DNA of 64,000 nucleotides, taken from the NCBI GenBank assembly GCA_964420285.1, contig CAYQTE010000021.1, positions 8,440 through 72,439 on the forward strand. Direction: 5' to 3'. Of this stretch, positions 1-8,025 are shown piece by piece. Position 1 is the first letter of the stretch; each line of letters starts with the position of its first letter. The notes beneath the pieces are model-generated. The model did not search any database. It was not told the origin of the DNA and saw only the letters and a list, made by a program, of their open reading frames with translations. A program made the translations under genes and the position numbers. Origin of the DNA: CAYQTE01 sp964420285. GTDB taxonomy: Bacteria; Planctomycetota; Phycisphaerae; Tepidisphaerales; Tepidisphaeraceae.

Positions 1-210
1 CGCGGCCATCGCCTGACCCGACCGCGGCGGGGCAACATTAAGCCAGCCATAATACAGGGCGACGAGGATATCCACGCAACTCATCGCGCCGTTGAGATGC
101 CCCTGTTTGGCGTCGAAGGCCATTTGCACGCAGGTGGCGCGGATCAGGCGCGACTTCAATCGAAGTTCGTCAATCGACCAGGTCCGCTGCTGCTGAGCAC
201 CATTGGCCAT
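1..210 (-). CDS. Transketolase, N-terminal part (cut by window edge)
   Basis: The 70 visible residues begin MANGAQQQRTWSIDELRLKS and continue through FDAKQGHLNGAMSCVDILVALYYG. This is the thiamine-diphosphate-binding N-terminal region of the split or N-terminal transketolase type. The gene starts 15 bases after the stop of the sugar kinase upstream and probably shares its mRNA. Transketolases interconvert ketose and aldose phosphates, including sedoheptulose 7-phosphate. Beside heptose-type kinase and nucleotidyltransferase genes it may supply the seven-carbon precursor, which is inference. The C-terminus lies outside the window. The family call is fairly firm, while the substrate is not shown. 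Confidence 0.85.
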   Translation of the reverse strand, partial: MANGAQQQRTWSIDELRLKSRLIRATCVQMAFDAKQGHLNGAMSCVDILVALYYGWLNVAPPRSGQAMAA

Positions 211-225
211 GCGCGGGGTTTCCGT

Positions 226-1278
226 CTACGTCAATTCCCGAAACGCCTGCTTGGGATGCATCATCCGCGCCTTTTCCGCTTCGGTGTAATCCGTGTCCGA
301 TTCATAGAAGATAATCTGGCTGCCGAATCGCTCAAAGCTGAATGGCACGTGGATCAGGCCGTCGAGCCGGGCCTTGACCGCCTCGTGCTTCTCCGGCGGG
401 ACGAACAGGAGAATGAACCCCCCGCCGCCGGCCCCCAGCAGCTTGCCGCCAATAGCACCGGCGTCGCGTGCGTCGTCGTAGATGGCATCGACGCTGGTAT
501 TGGTCACGCTGCCGCCGAGCGTGCGCTTGGCGACCCATCCTTCGTGGAGCAGCCGGCCGAAATTCGTGATATCGCTGTTGGAACCGAGCAGAGACATGCC
601 CTCTTCGACCAGATCCTGAATGATGCGCAGCTCGCGACGGCGGTCGTCGAGATTCGTCGCATAGCTGGCCGCAACGTCCGACGCGTTCCGCTGAATCCCC
701 GTGTAAAAGAGCATGAGATGGGCGTTAAATTCCGGCAGCCGGGCCGGCGGCAGGATGACCGGCCGCACCGTAATCTCGCCGGATTGATGGAACGCCACAT
801 GGTTCAGCCCGCCGTATGCGGCCATGACCTGGTCCTGCGAGCCGACGGTTTCCTTGAGCAGTTCCTGTTCGACGACGATGCCTTCGTGGGCAAGCTGGTA
901 TTTGCTGACCATCTGGCCGCGAAGGGCGTGCAGGGCGTGGAGCAATCCGACTGTGAAAGCCGAACTGGACCCCATCCCGCTGCGGGCAGGCAGATCGCCG
1001 TCGTGATGAATCTCAACGCCGCGGTCCATGTTGAGATACCGCAGCACTTCCCGGGCGGCCGGGTGCTTGATCTGGTCGATCGTCTGCACGTTCTCGATGA
1101 ACGAGTAGAGGACGCGATACCGATGCTCAAAGAACGGCGGCAGATACCGGCAGGTGAGATAACAATACTTATCGATGGTCGCGGCCAGCACCGCCCCGCC
1201 ATGATCGCGATACCACGTCGGATAGTCCGTCCCCCCGCCGAAGAACGAAATGCGAAAGGGAGTTCGAGAAATAATCAC
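226..1278 (-). CDS. hddA: GHMP-family sugar kinase, D-glycero-D-manno-heptose 7-phosphate kinase-like (HddA-like)
   Basis: This 350-residue protein has the GHMP kinase layout. The N-terminal strand RTPFRISFFGGGTDYP is the typical HddA or fucokinase-like start. The phosphate-binding loop LPARSGMGSSSAFTVG lies near residues 97-112. The C-terminal glycine-rich GAIGGKLLGAGGGGF motif is near residue 275. HddA phosphorylates C1 of heptose 7-phosphate for GDP- or ADP-heptose synthesis. The start codon is GTG at 1278; an ATG two bases upstream is out of frame. It precedes a transketolase on the same strand and is divergent from an epimerase and an hddC-like nucleotidyltransferase, so a nucleotide-sugar role is likely. 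The exact sugar is inferred from family and context. Confidence 0.85.
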   Translation of the reverse strand: MIISRTPFRISFFGGGTDYPTWYRDHGGAVLAATIDKYCYLTCRYLPPFFEHRYRVLYSFIENVQTIDQIKHPAAREVLRYLNMDRGVEIHHDGDLPARSGMGSSSAFTVGLLHALHALRGQMVSKYQLAHEGIVVEQELLKETVGSQDQVMAAYGGLNHVAFHQSGEITVRPVILPPARLPEFNAHLMLFYTGIQRNASDVAASYATNLDDRRRELRIIQDLVEEGMSLLGSNSDITNFGRLLHEGWVAKRTLGGSVTNTSVDAIYDDARDAGAIGGKLLGAGGGGFILLFVPPEKHEAVKARLDGLIHVPFSFERFGSQIIFYESDTDYTEAEKARMMHPKQAFRELT

Positions 1279-1460
1279 ATCGACACCGGTTCAAACGCTG
1301 GCACGGGTTGGAATGATACCGCAAATCCGCCCGGCGGTGGCGGAAATGCGCGCACGGTTCCCATATTCCATCGGCTGGAGGCAGTCTCCCCTTTATCCAC
1401 GCGTCGGAGGTAGGCGAATCGCGAATCCTCGCCCCCGCCCGACACTCCCCGCCGCCGCAA

Positions 1461-1489
1461 TTGACCCAGTTTGTCGGACCCGCTACCCT
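1461..1489 (+). promoter_or_regulatory. Possible sigma70-type promoter for the epimerase gene
   Basis: TTGACC at 1461-1466 and TACCCT at 1484-1489 are separated by 17 bases, and the predicted start of transcription is about 17 bases before the epimerase ATG. The -35 element is good and the -10 element weak. The site lies in the divergent gap between the kinase and the epimerase. Confidence 0.4.
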
Positions 1490-1512
1490 CGGCCGCAGCC
1501 CTTGGAGACCTC

Positions 1513-2451
1513 ATGCCTCAACGCGTTTTGATTACCGGCGGCGCCGGGTATATCGGGTCGGTGCTTTGCCAGCGACTGCTCGAAGGCGGGTACGATGTGA
1601 CCGTTCTGGATACGCTGGCCTTTGGGCAGACGCCGCTGTTTCATTTGTGTGCCGATCCGCGATTTCATTTTGTTTACGGCGATGCTCGCGACGAAAGCAA
1701 GGTCAAGGCGCTGCTCAAGGACTCCGACGTAGTCATCCCGCTGGCTGCGGTGGTCGGGGCGCCGGCTTGCGAGCGCGATCCGTGGCTGGCGCAGTCGCTC
1801 AATTGCGATGCCGTGCTGATGATCTGCCGGCTGCGATCGGCCGCCCAATTGCTGCTTTATCCCAATACGAACAGTGGCTATGGCACGCGCAGCGGGGCGA
1901 TGTTCTGCACCGAGGATACGCCGCTGGAGCCGATCACGCTGTACGGCCGCACTAAATGCCAGGCCGAGCAGGCGATTCTGGCCTCGCCGAACTCAATCGT
2001 TCTGAGATTGGCGACGGTTTTCGGCACATCGCCGCGCATGCGGATCGACCTGCTGGTCAACCATTTCGTCTATGCGGCCGTGACGGACGGGTACATCGTC
2101 ATTTTCGAGAAGGACTTCAAACGCAATTTCGTCCACATCCGCGACGTGGCGGATTGCTTTGTCCATGCCATCGAGCACAGGGCGGCGATGATCGGCCGGC
2201 CGTTCAATCTGGGGCTGGATACCGCCAATTTGTCCAAGGGCGAATTGGCCATGAAGATCAAGGAGCATATTCCCGGCTTTTTCATTCACTTTTCGGATAT
2301 GCGGTCGGACCCGGATAAGCGCAATTATATCGTATCCAACCAGCGGCTGCGCGAGGCGGGTTTTGAAGCTCGCCGGTCGCTGGACGATGGAATCAGGGAA
2401 TTGCAGACGGCGTATGCCATGTTCGGCCGCGGTCAGCATAAGAACGTCTAG
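1513..2451 (+). CDS. NAD-dependent epimerase/dehydratase (extended SDR family)
   Basis: The protein has 312 residues from the ATG at 1513, which has GGAG at 1504-1507. An upstream in-frame start at 1471 would add 14 residues and lacks support. The N-terminus VLITGGAGYIGSVLCQRLLE is the Rossmann NAD-binding motif GxxGxxG. The catalytic Tyr and Lys are in LYGRTK near residue 140. DFKRNFVHIRDVAD is typical of nucleotide-sugar epimerases. It is followed after 11 bases by an hddC-like nucleotidyltransferase, so it probably acts on a nucleotide-activated sugar, perhaps a heptose, for surface glycans. The specific substrate cannot be read from the sequence. Confidence 0.88.
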   Translation: MPQRVLITGGAGYIGSVLCQRLLEGGYDVTVLDTLAFGQTPLFHLCADPRFHFVYGDARDESKVKALLKDSDVVIPLAAVVGAPACERDPWLAQSLNCDAVLMICRLRSAAQLLLYPNTNSGYGTRSGAMFCTEDTPLEPITLYGRTKCQAEQAILASPNSIVLRLATVFGTSPRMRIDLLVNHFVYAAVTDGYIVIFEKDFKRNFVHIRDVADCFVHAIEHRAAMIGRPFNLGLDTANLSKGELAMKIKEHIPGFFIHFSDMRSDPDKRNYIVSNQRLREAGFEARRSLDDGIRELQTAYAMFGRGQHKNV

Positions 2452-2462
2452 AGGCCCCAAAC

Positions 2463-3218
2463 GTGATTGACCAATCGCGATTGACGGCGGCGATACTGGC
2501 GGGCGGGTCGGGGACACGACTGCGCAGCGCCGTCGCGGATCGGCCCAAGTGCCTGGCCATCGTGCGTGGCCGGCCGTTTCTGATATGGATTCTCGACCAA
2601 CTCGCCGCTTGGGGTATCCGCGATGCCGTGCTCTGCACTGGGTACATGGCCGACATGATGGAGCGGACGCTCGGATCATCGCACGGGTCGCTGCGTATCC
2701 GGTACTCGCGCGAGGGGACGCCGATGGGGACCGGCGGCGCTTTGCGTCAGGCGTTGCCGATGCTGAAATCTGACCCGGTGCTGGTGCTTAATGGCGATTC
2801 CTATTGCCAGGTCGATCTGGCGGCGATGCTCGGATTTCACGAAGATCGCTTATCGGCGGCAACGCTGCTGCTGATACAAGTGCCTGATATTAGTCGTTAT
2901 GGACACGTCGTGATCGATGACCGCGATCGTGTTACGCAGTTCGCGGAAAAATGTTCGCCACGAGATTTGTCCGCCCCACCGCCGTCCGGATGGATCAATG
3001 CCGGGGTCTATCTATTGTCGCGCGCGTTTATCGCGTCGATTCCGCCCGGTCGGGCGGTGTCGGTGGAAAAGGAAATCTTCCCATCGGCCATTAACGGCGG
3101 CCTGCACGGATTTCGCGGACATGGGCGATTCATCGACATCGGCACGCCTGATTCCTACGCGACCGCGGAGAAGTTTTTTGCTTCGGTTCAGATCCCAAAT
3201 TTCAAATCTGAGATTTGA
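2463..3218 (+). CDS. hddC: Sugar nucleotidyltransferase, heptose 1-phosphate guanylyltransferase-like (HddC-like)
   Basis: The 251-residue enzyme starts at a GTG 11 bases after the epimerase stop. The N-terminal AILAGGSGTRLRS is the nucleotide-binding signature, followed by DRPKCLAIVRGRPF with the conserved Lys. LNGDSYC supplies the metal-binding Asp, and GWINAGVYLLSR and FIDIGTPDSYATAE are typical of the HddC/RfbA-like fold. Such enzymes transfer GMP or another NMP to a sugar 1-phosphate. Its neighbours support an activated-heptose pathway. The last residues (QIPNFKSEI) are encoded by an AT-rich repeat that looks unlike the rest of the gene. Confidence 0.85.
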   Translation: MIDQSRLTAAILAGGSGTRLRSAVADRPKCLAIVRGRPFLIWILDQLAAWGIRDAVLCTGYMADMMERTLGSSHGSLRIRYSREGTPMGTGGALRQALPMLKSDPVLVLNGDSYCQVDLAAMLGFHEDRLSAATLLLIQVPDISRYGHVVIDDRDRVTQFAEKCSPRDLSAPPPSGWINAGVYLLSRAFIASIPPGRAVSVEKEIFPSAINGGLHGFRGHGRFIDIGTPDSYATAEKFFASVQIPNFKSEI

Positions 3219-3225
3219 GATTTGC
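3195..3225. repeat. AT-rich short repeat with palindrome at the convergent gene ends
   Basis: An AT-rich tract contains CAAATCTGAGATTTG at 3203-3217, a perfect odd palindrome, followed by a second GAGATTTG. It overlaps the end of the nucleotidyltransferase gene and abuts the convergent glycosyltransferase end at 3229. Its composition contrasts with the GC-rich surroundings. It may be a dispersed repeat or may help end transcription from both sides, but there is no T tract. Confidence 0.4.
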
Positions 3226-3228
3226 ATG

Positions 3229-4842
3229 CTATCCGACAGTCAGGAGCATGCCGATCTGAACCTCGCCGGCCGCGTTCTTGCTCAGCACGTTCGCCGACTG
3301 GGGCAGTCGGCTGGACAATTCAGTCCAGACGGGGGTGAATTCCGCCGGTGTGCGGGCGCTGAGGACGATCGCGCCGCCGGGGGCCAGTCGCTGGGCAAGT
3401 AGTTTGACGTTGTGGACAGGATCGCCAAACAGCGGGTCGGTGCGGAGCAGCGCCAAATCCACGGCCAGGTGCGGAGCGATCCGGCCAAAGAGTCTGTCCA
3501 GGGCCGTGGCGGGATCGGCCGTGACCAGGTGCGCCTGGGCCTGCGCGGCGGCGGTGTCGATGAGTTGAGCGAATCGGTACGAGGGCGGTTCGCCGCCGCC
3601 GTGGTCCTCCGACCACTGATCCACGCCGTACACTTCGCAGGTGGGGCATCCGAGGAGGACAACGCCGGGGCCGCTTGATTTCTGCACGCCCAGTTCGACA
3701 TACACGCGCGGATGGCGATGAATCGCGTACCAGGCCAGCATGCGCAGGGCGGCGTATTCGTCCTGGGCGTGGACAAATATCTTCAGCAGGCGATCGATCT
3801 GCTCGTGCGGAACCGTCAAGGCCGTTTGCTGTATTTCACTGACAATCGTTGACAAGGGAATATTGGGACATCGCGCCGTGGCGGCCGCCGCTGTTATCCG
3901 CGCCACCGCCGCCTCGTCCATCACCGCCTCCGGGTCGTGCATCGACAGATCGACGTTGGCCATGCCCCAATTCTCGTCGTTGTGGGTCATCCTGCGGCTG
4001 ACGGGATGGCCGTTGTATTTGCGCGGTTTGGTGGCGCCGCGCACCATCGAGCCGGCGTAGTGCTCCAGATGCACCGTTTCGACTCCGAAATTGGCCAGAT
4101 CGACCCACGGATACACCTGGCACAGCCGCAGGTGCAGATCGATGTCGCCCCAGCCGTGATGAATCAGGCGTTCGTCGTAGCCGCGCGTTTCCTCCCAGCG
4201 GTCGCGATGGAGCAGGACCAGCCCGGCCGGGGCGCCGAACGAGCCCATCATCAGATCACGTTTCAGGAGCGCCAGGTTGCGATCGAGAAACGCCTCGATT
4301 TCCGGCAGGGGTGGATTGTGCTCGGTCCGCGCCGTCGGAAGCTGACGGCGAGCGGCGATCAGGAACGCCCGGTCCAGCGGCAGACCGATGGGCAGCTTTC
4401 CTTCCAGAATGGCGAACAGGGTAGCAAGCGAACTTGCGGGCAGGATCACATCGGCATCGGATACGGCGACAAATCGCCCGCGCGAGCGGCGTATGGCGGC
4501 GTTCTGGGCGATCGGATTGGGAAACGAACTGTCCTTCTGGGCCGGAACCGCAACGGCCGGCGGCACTACCATGAAGCGCATGATCCCCCGCGCCTCGGGT
4601 ACCATGAGCATTTCCTTGTGAAACGGAATATCGCTGTTCCAGTCGGCCAGAATGATTTCCGCATCGTTCTGCCGGCCGACGCGAACCAGGTTTCGCACCA
4701 GGCAGTTCATGGCCGTGGTGATGCGCCAGGTGTAATTTCCCATGTAGTTGTCGTTGCGGCCGCAGACGACGAAGGAAATTAGAGGGGTGTTGCCCGATTG
4801 CGCCTCGGGCTCAATGGATGTGTCGATGCCTGACTGTTCCAT
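3229..4842 (-). CDS. Glycosyltransferase family 2-like protein with C-terminal methyltransferase-fold domain
   Basis: The protein has 537 residues. Residues about 20-290 resemble GT-A glycosyltransferases: ISFVVCGRNDNYMGNYTWR at the start, SDADVILP as the DxD-type metal site near residue 130, and YDERLIHHGWGDIDLHLRL as a galactosyltransferase-type C-terminal motif. Residues about 360-535 look like a class I SAM-dependent methyltransferase or cephalosporin-hydroxylase-like fold (RVYVELGVQKSSGPGVV near residue 385, then VDLALLRTDPLFGDPVHNV and LAPGGAIVLSA). It lies downstream of the larger glycosyltransferase on the same strand. A role in surface polysaccharide synthesis is inferred; acceptor and donor are unknown. 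Confidence 0.8.
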   Translation of the reverse strand: MEQSGIDTSIEPEAQSGNTPLISFVVCGRNDNYMGNYTWRITTAMNCLVRNLVRVGRQNDAEIILADWNSDIPFHKEMLMVPEARGIMRFMVVPPAVAVPAQKDSSFPNPIAQNAAIRRSRGRFVAVSDADVILPASSLATLFAILEGKLPIGLPLDRAFLIAARRQLPTARTEHNPPLPEIEAFLDRNLALLKRDLMMGSFGAPAGLVLLHRDRWEETRGYDERLIHHGWGDIDLHLRLCQVYPWVDLANFGVETVHLEHYAGSMVRGATKPRKYNGHPVSRRMTHNDENWGMANVDLSMHDPEAVMDEAAVARITAAAATARCPNIPLSTIVSEIQQTALTVPHEQIDRLLKIFVHAQDEYAALRMLAWYAIHRHPRVYVELGVQKSSGPGVVLLGCPTCEVYGVDQWSEDHGGGEPPSYRFAQLIDTAAAQAQAHLVTADPATALDRLFGRIAPHLAVDLALLRTDPLFGDPVHNVKLLAQRLAPGGAIVLSARTPAEFTPVWTELSSRLPQSANVLSKNAAGEVQIGMLLTVG

Positions 4843-4907
4843 GATCGGTTCCGTGTCAATTCGACGCCGCCGGGTCGCTCGTCACGGGCAATGCGGTTGC
4901 GGCGGCT

Positions 4908-7499
4908 CTATTTCGAGGCGCCGTTGGGCATGCCATCGGGGTAGCTGACCGTGGACATGCGGATGATACCGGGATCGTTCATACACGAATCATCGTTTAT
5001 ATTGCGTTCAATGTACTGCCATGTCGGCCATTCGTCATCAAAGATCAGAAGCGGGTAAAGGCCGTAGAACGGAATCTTGACCGGGTCGGAAAAGCTGACG
5101 TGGGAGTAGCCGACCGAACTGGTCAGTGAGCCCGGCCCACTGACAATTTCGCGCTGGCCGTGCTGTGGATCATCCGCCCAGACCGGAACCGGCGGACAAA
5201 ATACGATGGTCTCGCCCAGGGGTCCGCAGAGCACGTGGGAAATGTAGTCGCCCTTCTCGAGCTTTTGTGCGCGGTATTGCAAGAGGCCGGGGCCGGTCTG
5301 GATAAGGGTATTGATCTGTGCGCCGGCGGCAAAATTTGCGATGTCCTGAAGGTTGAGGACGAGCACGATGCGATCGGCGTATTCGGGACTAAGCAGATGC
5401 TGGATGATCTTGGCGTGCGGATCGTTGTAAAGGATGGCCAGTTTCTCATGCCCGCTGCTGGTTGTGGCGGCAGCAACCGTATTCTGCAAGCTGAAGAAAA
5501 CCGTGCGATAGCGATACAGGCCCATGCCCGTTTCGATCACATAGAGCACCGCCAAAAGCGCCCACGCGGCGCGCAGGACTGGTCCGCGGTTGGCCCATCG
5601 CCACCAGAAAATCGCCAGCGCCAGGACGACCAGCGGATAGCCGACGAAGTAGGTATGTGCCAGTTGGGCACCGGGCTTGAGGTCGATGGCCGTCCAGACC
5701 AGGAAGACCGGCAGCAGCAAGGCGATGATCGGGCCCAGAGCACTGTGTTTCGCGGCGGCCGACACGCCCACGCGCGCGCACTGCCAGAACGCGACTGGAA
5801 CGACGACAAGGATCAGCCCGAAGACGATCCAGGAGTTTTCGCGGATGAACAGCAAGGCGATGGCCGGGTATTTGGGGACTGTGGCGTGAGGATCGGCGCC
5901 GGGGCGGGTGGCGAAGTGGTTGGCGGTGGCGAAATGCGTGAAATAATCGATGGTGACGCTAAGCGGCCGGGAGTAGCCGGGATACCAGATCATCCCGACA
6001 AGCGACAACAGTATGTACGGCGAAACGATACCCGCGGCGAAGAGAAGTCCGCGATCGACCATGCGCCGCCAATCGCCCCACTCACCAGCGATAACAACCG
6101 CGCCCAGCATTGCCGAATACAGCAGGATGCCGTTATCGGTAAGGAAGGCCATCCACGCGACAACGCCGGCCAGAAAGATGCACGACCGGTTGCGCCGCAG
6201 GGCCAGCAGGCAGGCAGAAAGAAACAAGGCCATACCGATACAGGTATAATTGCGATAGACCAACTGGACCATCGCCCATGGATTCAGCAGTGCCACGACC
6301 GCCGCGAGCATGCCGAGATACGGACTGCCGATACGCCAGCCCATCGCACAGATCGTCAATGCCAATAATCCGAAGGCGAAAACCAGGAATTTGAAGTAAG
6401 CCGATCGCGTCACCCAGGCATCGTGGCCAAAGACGCAGCGCGCGGCCATGCCCCAGACGCGCAGGATATCGACAAACACAGGCTTCCCGGCCGGCGCCTC
6501 AATGGCGCCGGCATCCGGCGCTCGGAAGAAAGGATCGGCCAGCGCCCTGAAGAAATCGCCGGGGTTATGCACCTCGAAATTCTGCGTGTCGTAATAGCGG
6601 GCGGTGTCGTTGTCGAGACGCAGGTCGAGTTTCCACGGGCTGGTCTGTGCGGCCGCCAGAAGCGACAGCGTGAAGCTCAGAAAGACCATCAGCCCCGCGA
6701 TGACGCCGGGGCGGCGAAGAAACGAACCGTCATCGGCGATCCTCTTTGCGATATCAATTGCATCGGCGGATGCGGGAGTGTCCTTGTCGCCGGGCTCGGC
6801 GGCGCTTGGCGGCGGAGGCGTCTTCATGCGGCGATGCACAAAGAGTTCCTTGATGATGACCCAAAGAACAAACCACCCGTTGTAGAAGATCTTCATCTTT
6901 CGCACGCCGCCGATGCGCGCGGGTTCCACGGCGGGAATGTCGGTCATGCGCAGGCCGTTCTTCACGCCGCGCAGCATCAGCTCGATCTCCATCATGGGAT
7001 GACGGCTGCGGGAGAGTTCCAGGTCGTACGGCAGTGATTTGCGAAATGCGCGGTACATCACCAGCAGATCGGTGTTGTGGGCGCCGTACAGCACGTTGGA
7101 CAAACCCGTGAAGAACCAATTGCCAAAGCCCGTGAGCCAGTCATCGTCATCGCTGTGAGATCCGGGGGCATATCGCGACGCGACGACGATGTCGTACCCC
7201 TCCTTGATCTTCTCGATCAGTTGCGGAATGGCATCCACCATCGAGTTGCCGTCCGGGCTGAACGCGACAATCACATCGCCTTGCGCGACATCCATGCATT
7301 CCCAATAGGCCCCGATCAGGCCGTCCGACTGCTGGGGAATCACGCGATAGCCGTGTTCTTCGAGCCACTGCGGCGTGCCGTCCGTGGAATGGCCGTCAAC
7401 GCAGATGATCTCGTCAACCCATTCCGGCCGGATTTGGGGCATGATCACCTTGACGGCGTCAATCTCGTTCTTGGTGGGAATAAAGAGGGTGAATTTCAT
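4908..7499 (-). CDS. Glycosyltransferase family 2 fused to a multi-pass membrane (GT-C-like) region
   Basis: I place the start at ATG 7499, where the family core KFTLFIPTKNEIDAVKVIMP begins; a start at 7538 is possible. The 863-residue product has a DPM1-like GT2 domain at residues about 1-220 (CVDGHSTDGT and FSPDGNSMVDAI are the donor-binding Asp motifs), then a cytoplasmic linker. Many hydrophobic segments follow between about 270 and 650, with a DNDTARYYD acidic loop after the first, as in GT-C lipid-linked sugar transferases. A soluble, probably periplasmic, tail follows. Such fusions can both load a lipid carrier and transfer the sugar. It precedes another glycosyltransferase gene on the same strand. 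Confidence 0.8.
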   Translation of the reverse strand: MKFTLFIPTKNEIDAVKVIMPQIRPEWVDEIICVDGHSTDGTPQWLEEHGYRVIPQQSDGLIGAYWECMDVAQGDVIVAFSPDGNSMVDAIPQLIEKIKEGYDIVVASRYAPGSHSDDDDWLTGFGNWFFTGLSNVLYGAHNTDLLVMYRAFRKSLPYDLELSRSRHPMMEIELMLRGVKNGLRMTDIPAVEPARIGGVRKMKIFYNGWFVLWVIIKELFVHRRMKTPPPPSAAEPGDKDTPASADAIDIAKRIADDGSFLRRPGVIAGLMVFLSFTLSLLAAAQTSPWKLDLRLDNDTARYYDTQNFEVHNPGDFFRALADPFFRAPDAGAIEAPAGKPVFVDILRVWGMAARCVFGHDAWVTRSAYFKFLVFAFGLLALTICAMGWRIGSPYLGMLAAVVALLNPWAMVQLVYRNYTCIGMALFLSACLLALRRNRSCIFLAGVVAWMAFLTDNGILLYSAMLGAVVIAGEWGDWRRMVDRGLLFAAGIVSPYILLSLVGMIWYPGYSRPLSVTIDYFTHFATANHFATRPGADPHATVPKYPAIALLFIRENSWIVFGLILVVVPVAFWQCARVGVSAAAKHSALGPIIALLLPVFLVWTAIDLKPGAQLAHTYFVGYPLVVLALAIFWWRWANRGPVLRAAWALLAVLYVIETGMGLYRYRTVFFSLQNTVAAATTSSGHEKLAILYNDPHAKIIQHLLSPEYADRIVLVLNLQDIANFAAGAQINTLIQTGPGLLQYRAQKLEKGDYISHVLCGPLGETIVFCPPVPVWADDPQHGQREIVSGPGSLTSSVGYSHVSFSDPVKIPFYGLYPLLIFDDEWPTWQYIERNINDDSCMNDPGIIRMSTVSYPDGMPNGASK

Positions 7500-7538
7500 G
7501 CCGGCGGAAGACCCGGGTTGTTGAGGGTGTGTGCGCAA

Positions 7539-7976
7539 TCAACCGGTCGCGCACTTGGGGCACAGGCCGTGCAGTATCACCTCGGGCCAGGACACTTCGT
7601 ACTGACGGCCAACGTGCAGTGAGCGAACAAACTGGCTTGGGATCGCGACTTGGTCCATGCAGGCGATGGTGCCGCAATCGTTGCAGACAAAATGGGGATG
7701 GCGATGGCGCGAGCGATCGACCGGCTTGCCCAGGGCGTAGCGCCAGGTCTGGTCCTCGCCGCGAACGCGATGGGCCAGGGATTTATCGGTGAACGTGCGC
7801 AGTGTGCGATAGACGGTGACCAGGTCCGTTCCGGCAGGTAGACGGGCCTGAATCTGTGCAGCGCCCAGCGGTTGGTCGCTATGAATGAGGACGTCGAGGA
7901 TAGCCAGCCGCATGGGAGTGCGGCGCAATCTCGCCTCTTTCAGCCGACCTTCCAGTCGCGTCCCATCATTTTTCAC
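7539..7976 (-). CDS. Fur-family metal-responsive transcriptional regulator
   Basis: The start chosen is the GTG at 7976, preceded by GGAGG with a 5-base spacer; a longer frame begins at 8006 without a ribosome site. The 145-residue product has the Fur winged helix (RRTPMRLAILDVLIHS, then DLVTVYRTLRTF as the recognition helix) and a C-terminal dimer and metal domain with HRHPHFVCNDCGTIAC and LCPKCA. The two CxxC pairs suggest the structural zinc site. It follows the ABC transporter genes closely and precedes a glycosyltransferase. It could be Fur, Zur or PerR-like, and the sequence alone does not decide the metal. Confidence 0.9.
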   Translation of the reverse strand: MKNDGTRLEGRLKEARLRRTPMRLAILDVLIHSDQPLGAAQIQARLPAGTDLVTVYRTLRTFTDKSLAHRVRGEDQTWRYALGKPVDRSRHRHPHFVCNDCGTIACMDQVAIPSQFVRSLHVGRQYEVSWPEVILHGLCPKCATG

Positions 7977-8025
7977 AGCCGCCTCCGAATTGGGGCGCTC
8001 CAACACGGAGGGATGTTGCGGCGCC

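Noticed and set aside
97..1413. Long plus-strand open frame of 438 codons opposite the sugar kinase gene
   Set aside because: The minus-strand frame has clear GHMP kinase motifs; the plus frame is a GC-rich antisense shadow with no recognisable protein pattern.
5160..6368. 402-codon plus-strand open frame opposite the large glycosyltransferase
   Set aside because: Low-complexity Gln/Asp/Arg-rich antisense translation of a membrane protein gene; no ribosome site or family motif.
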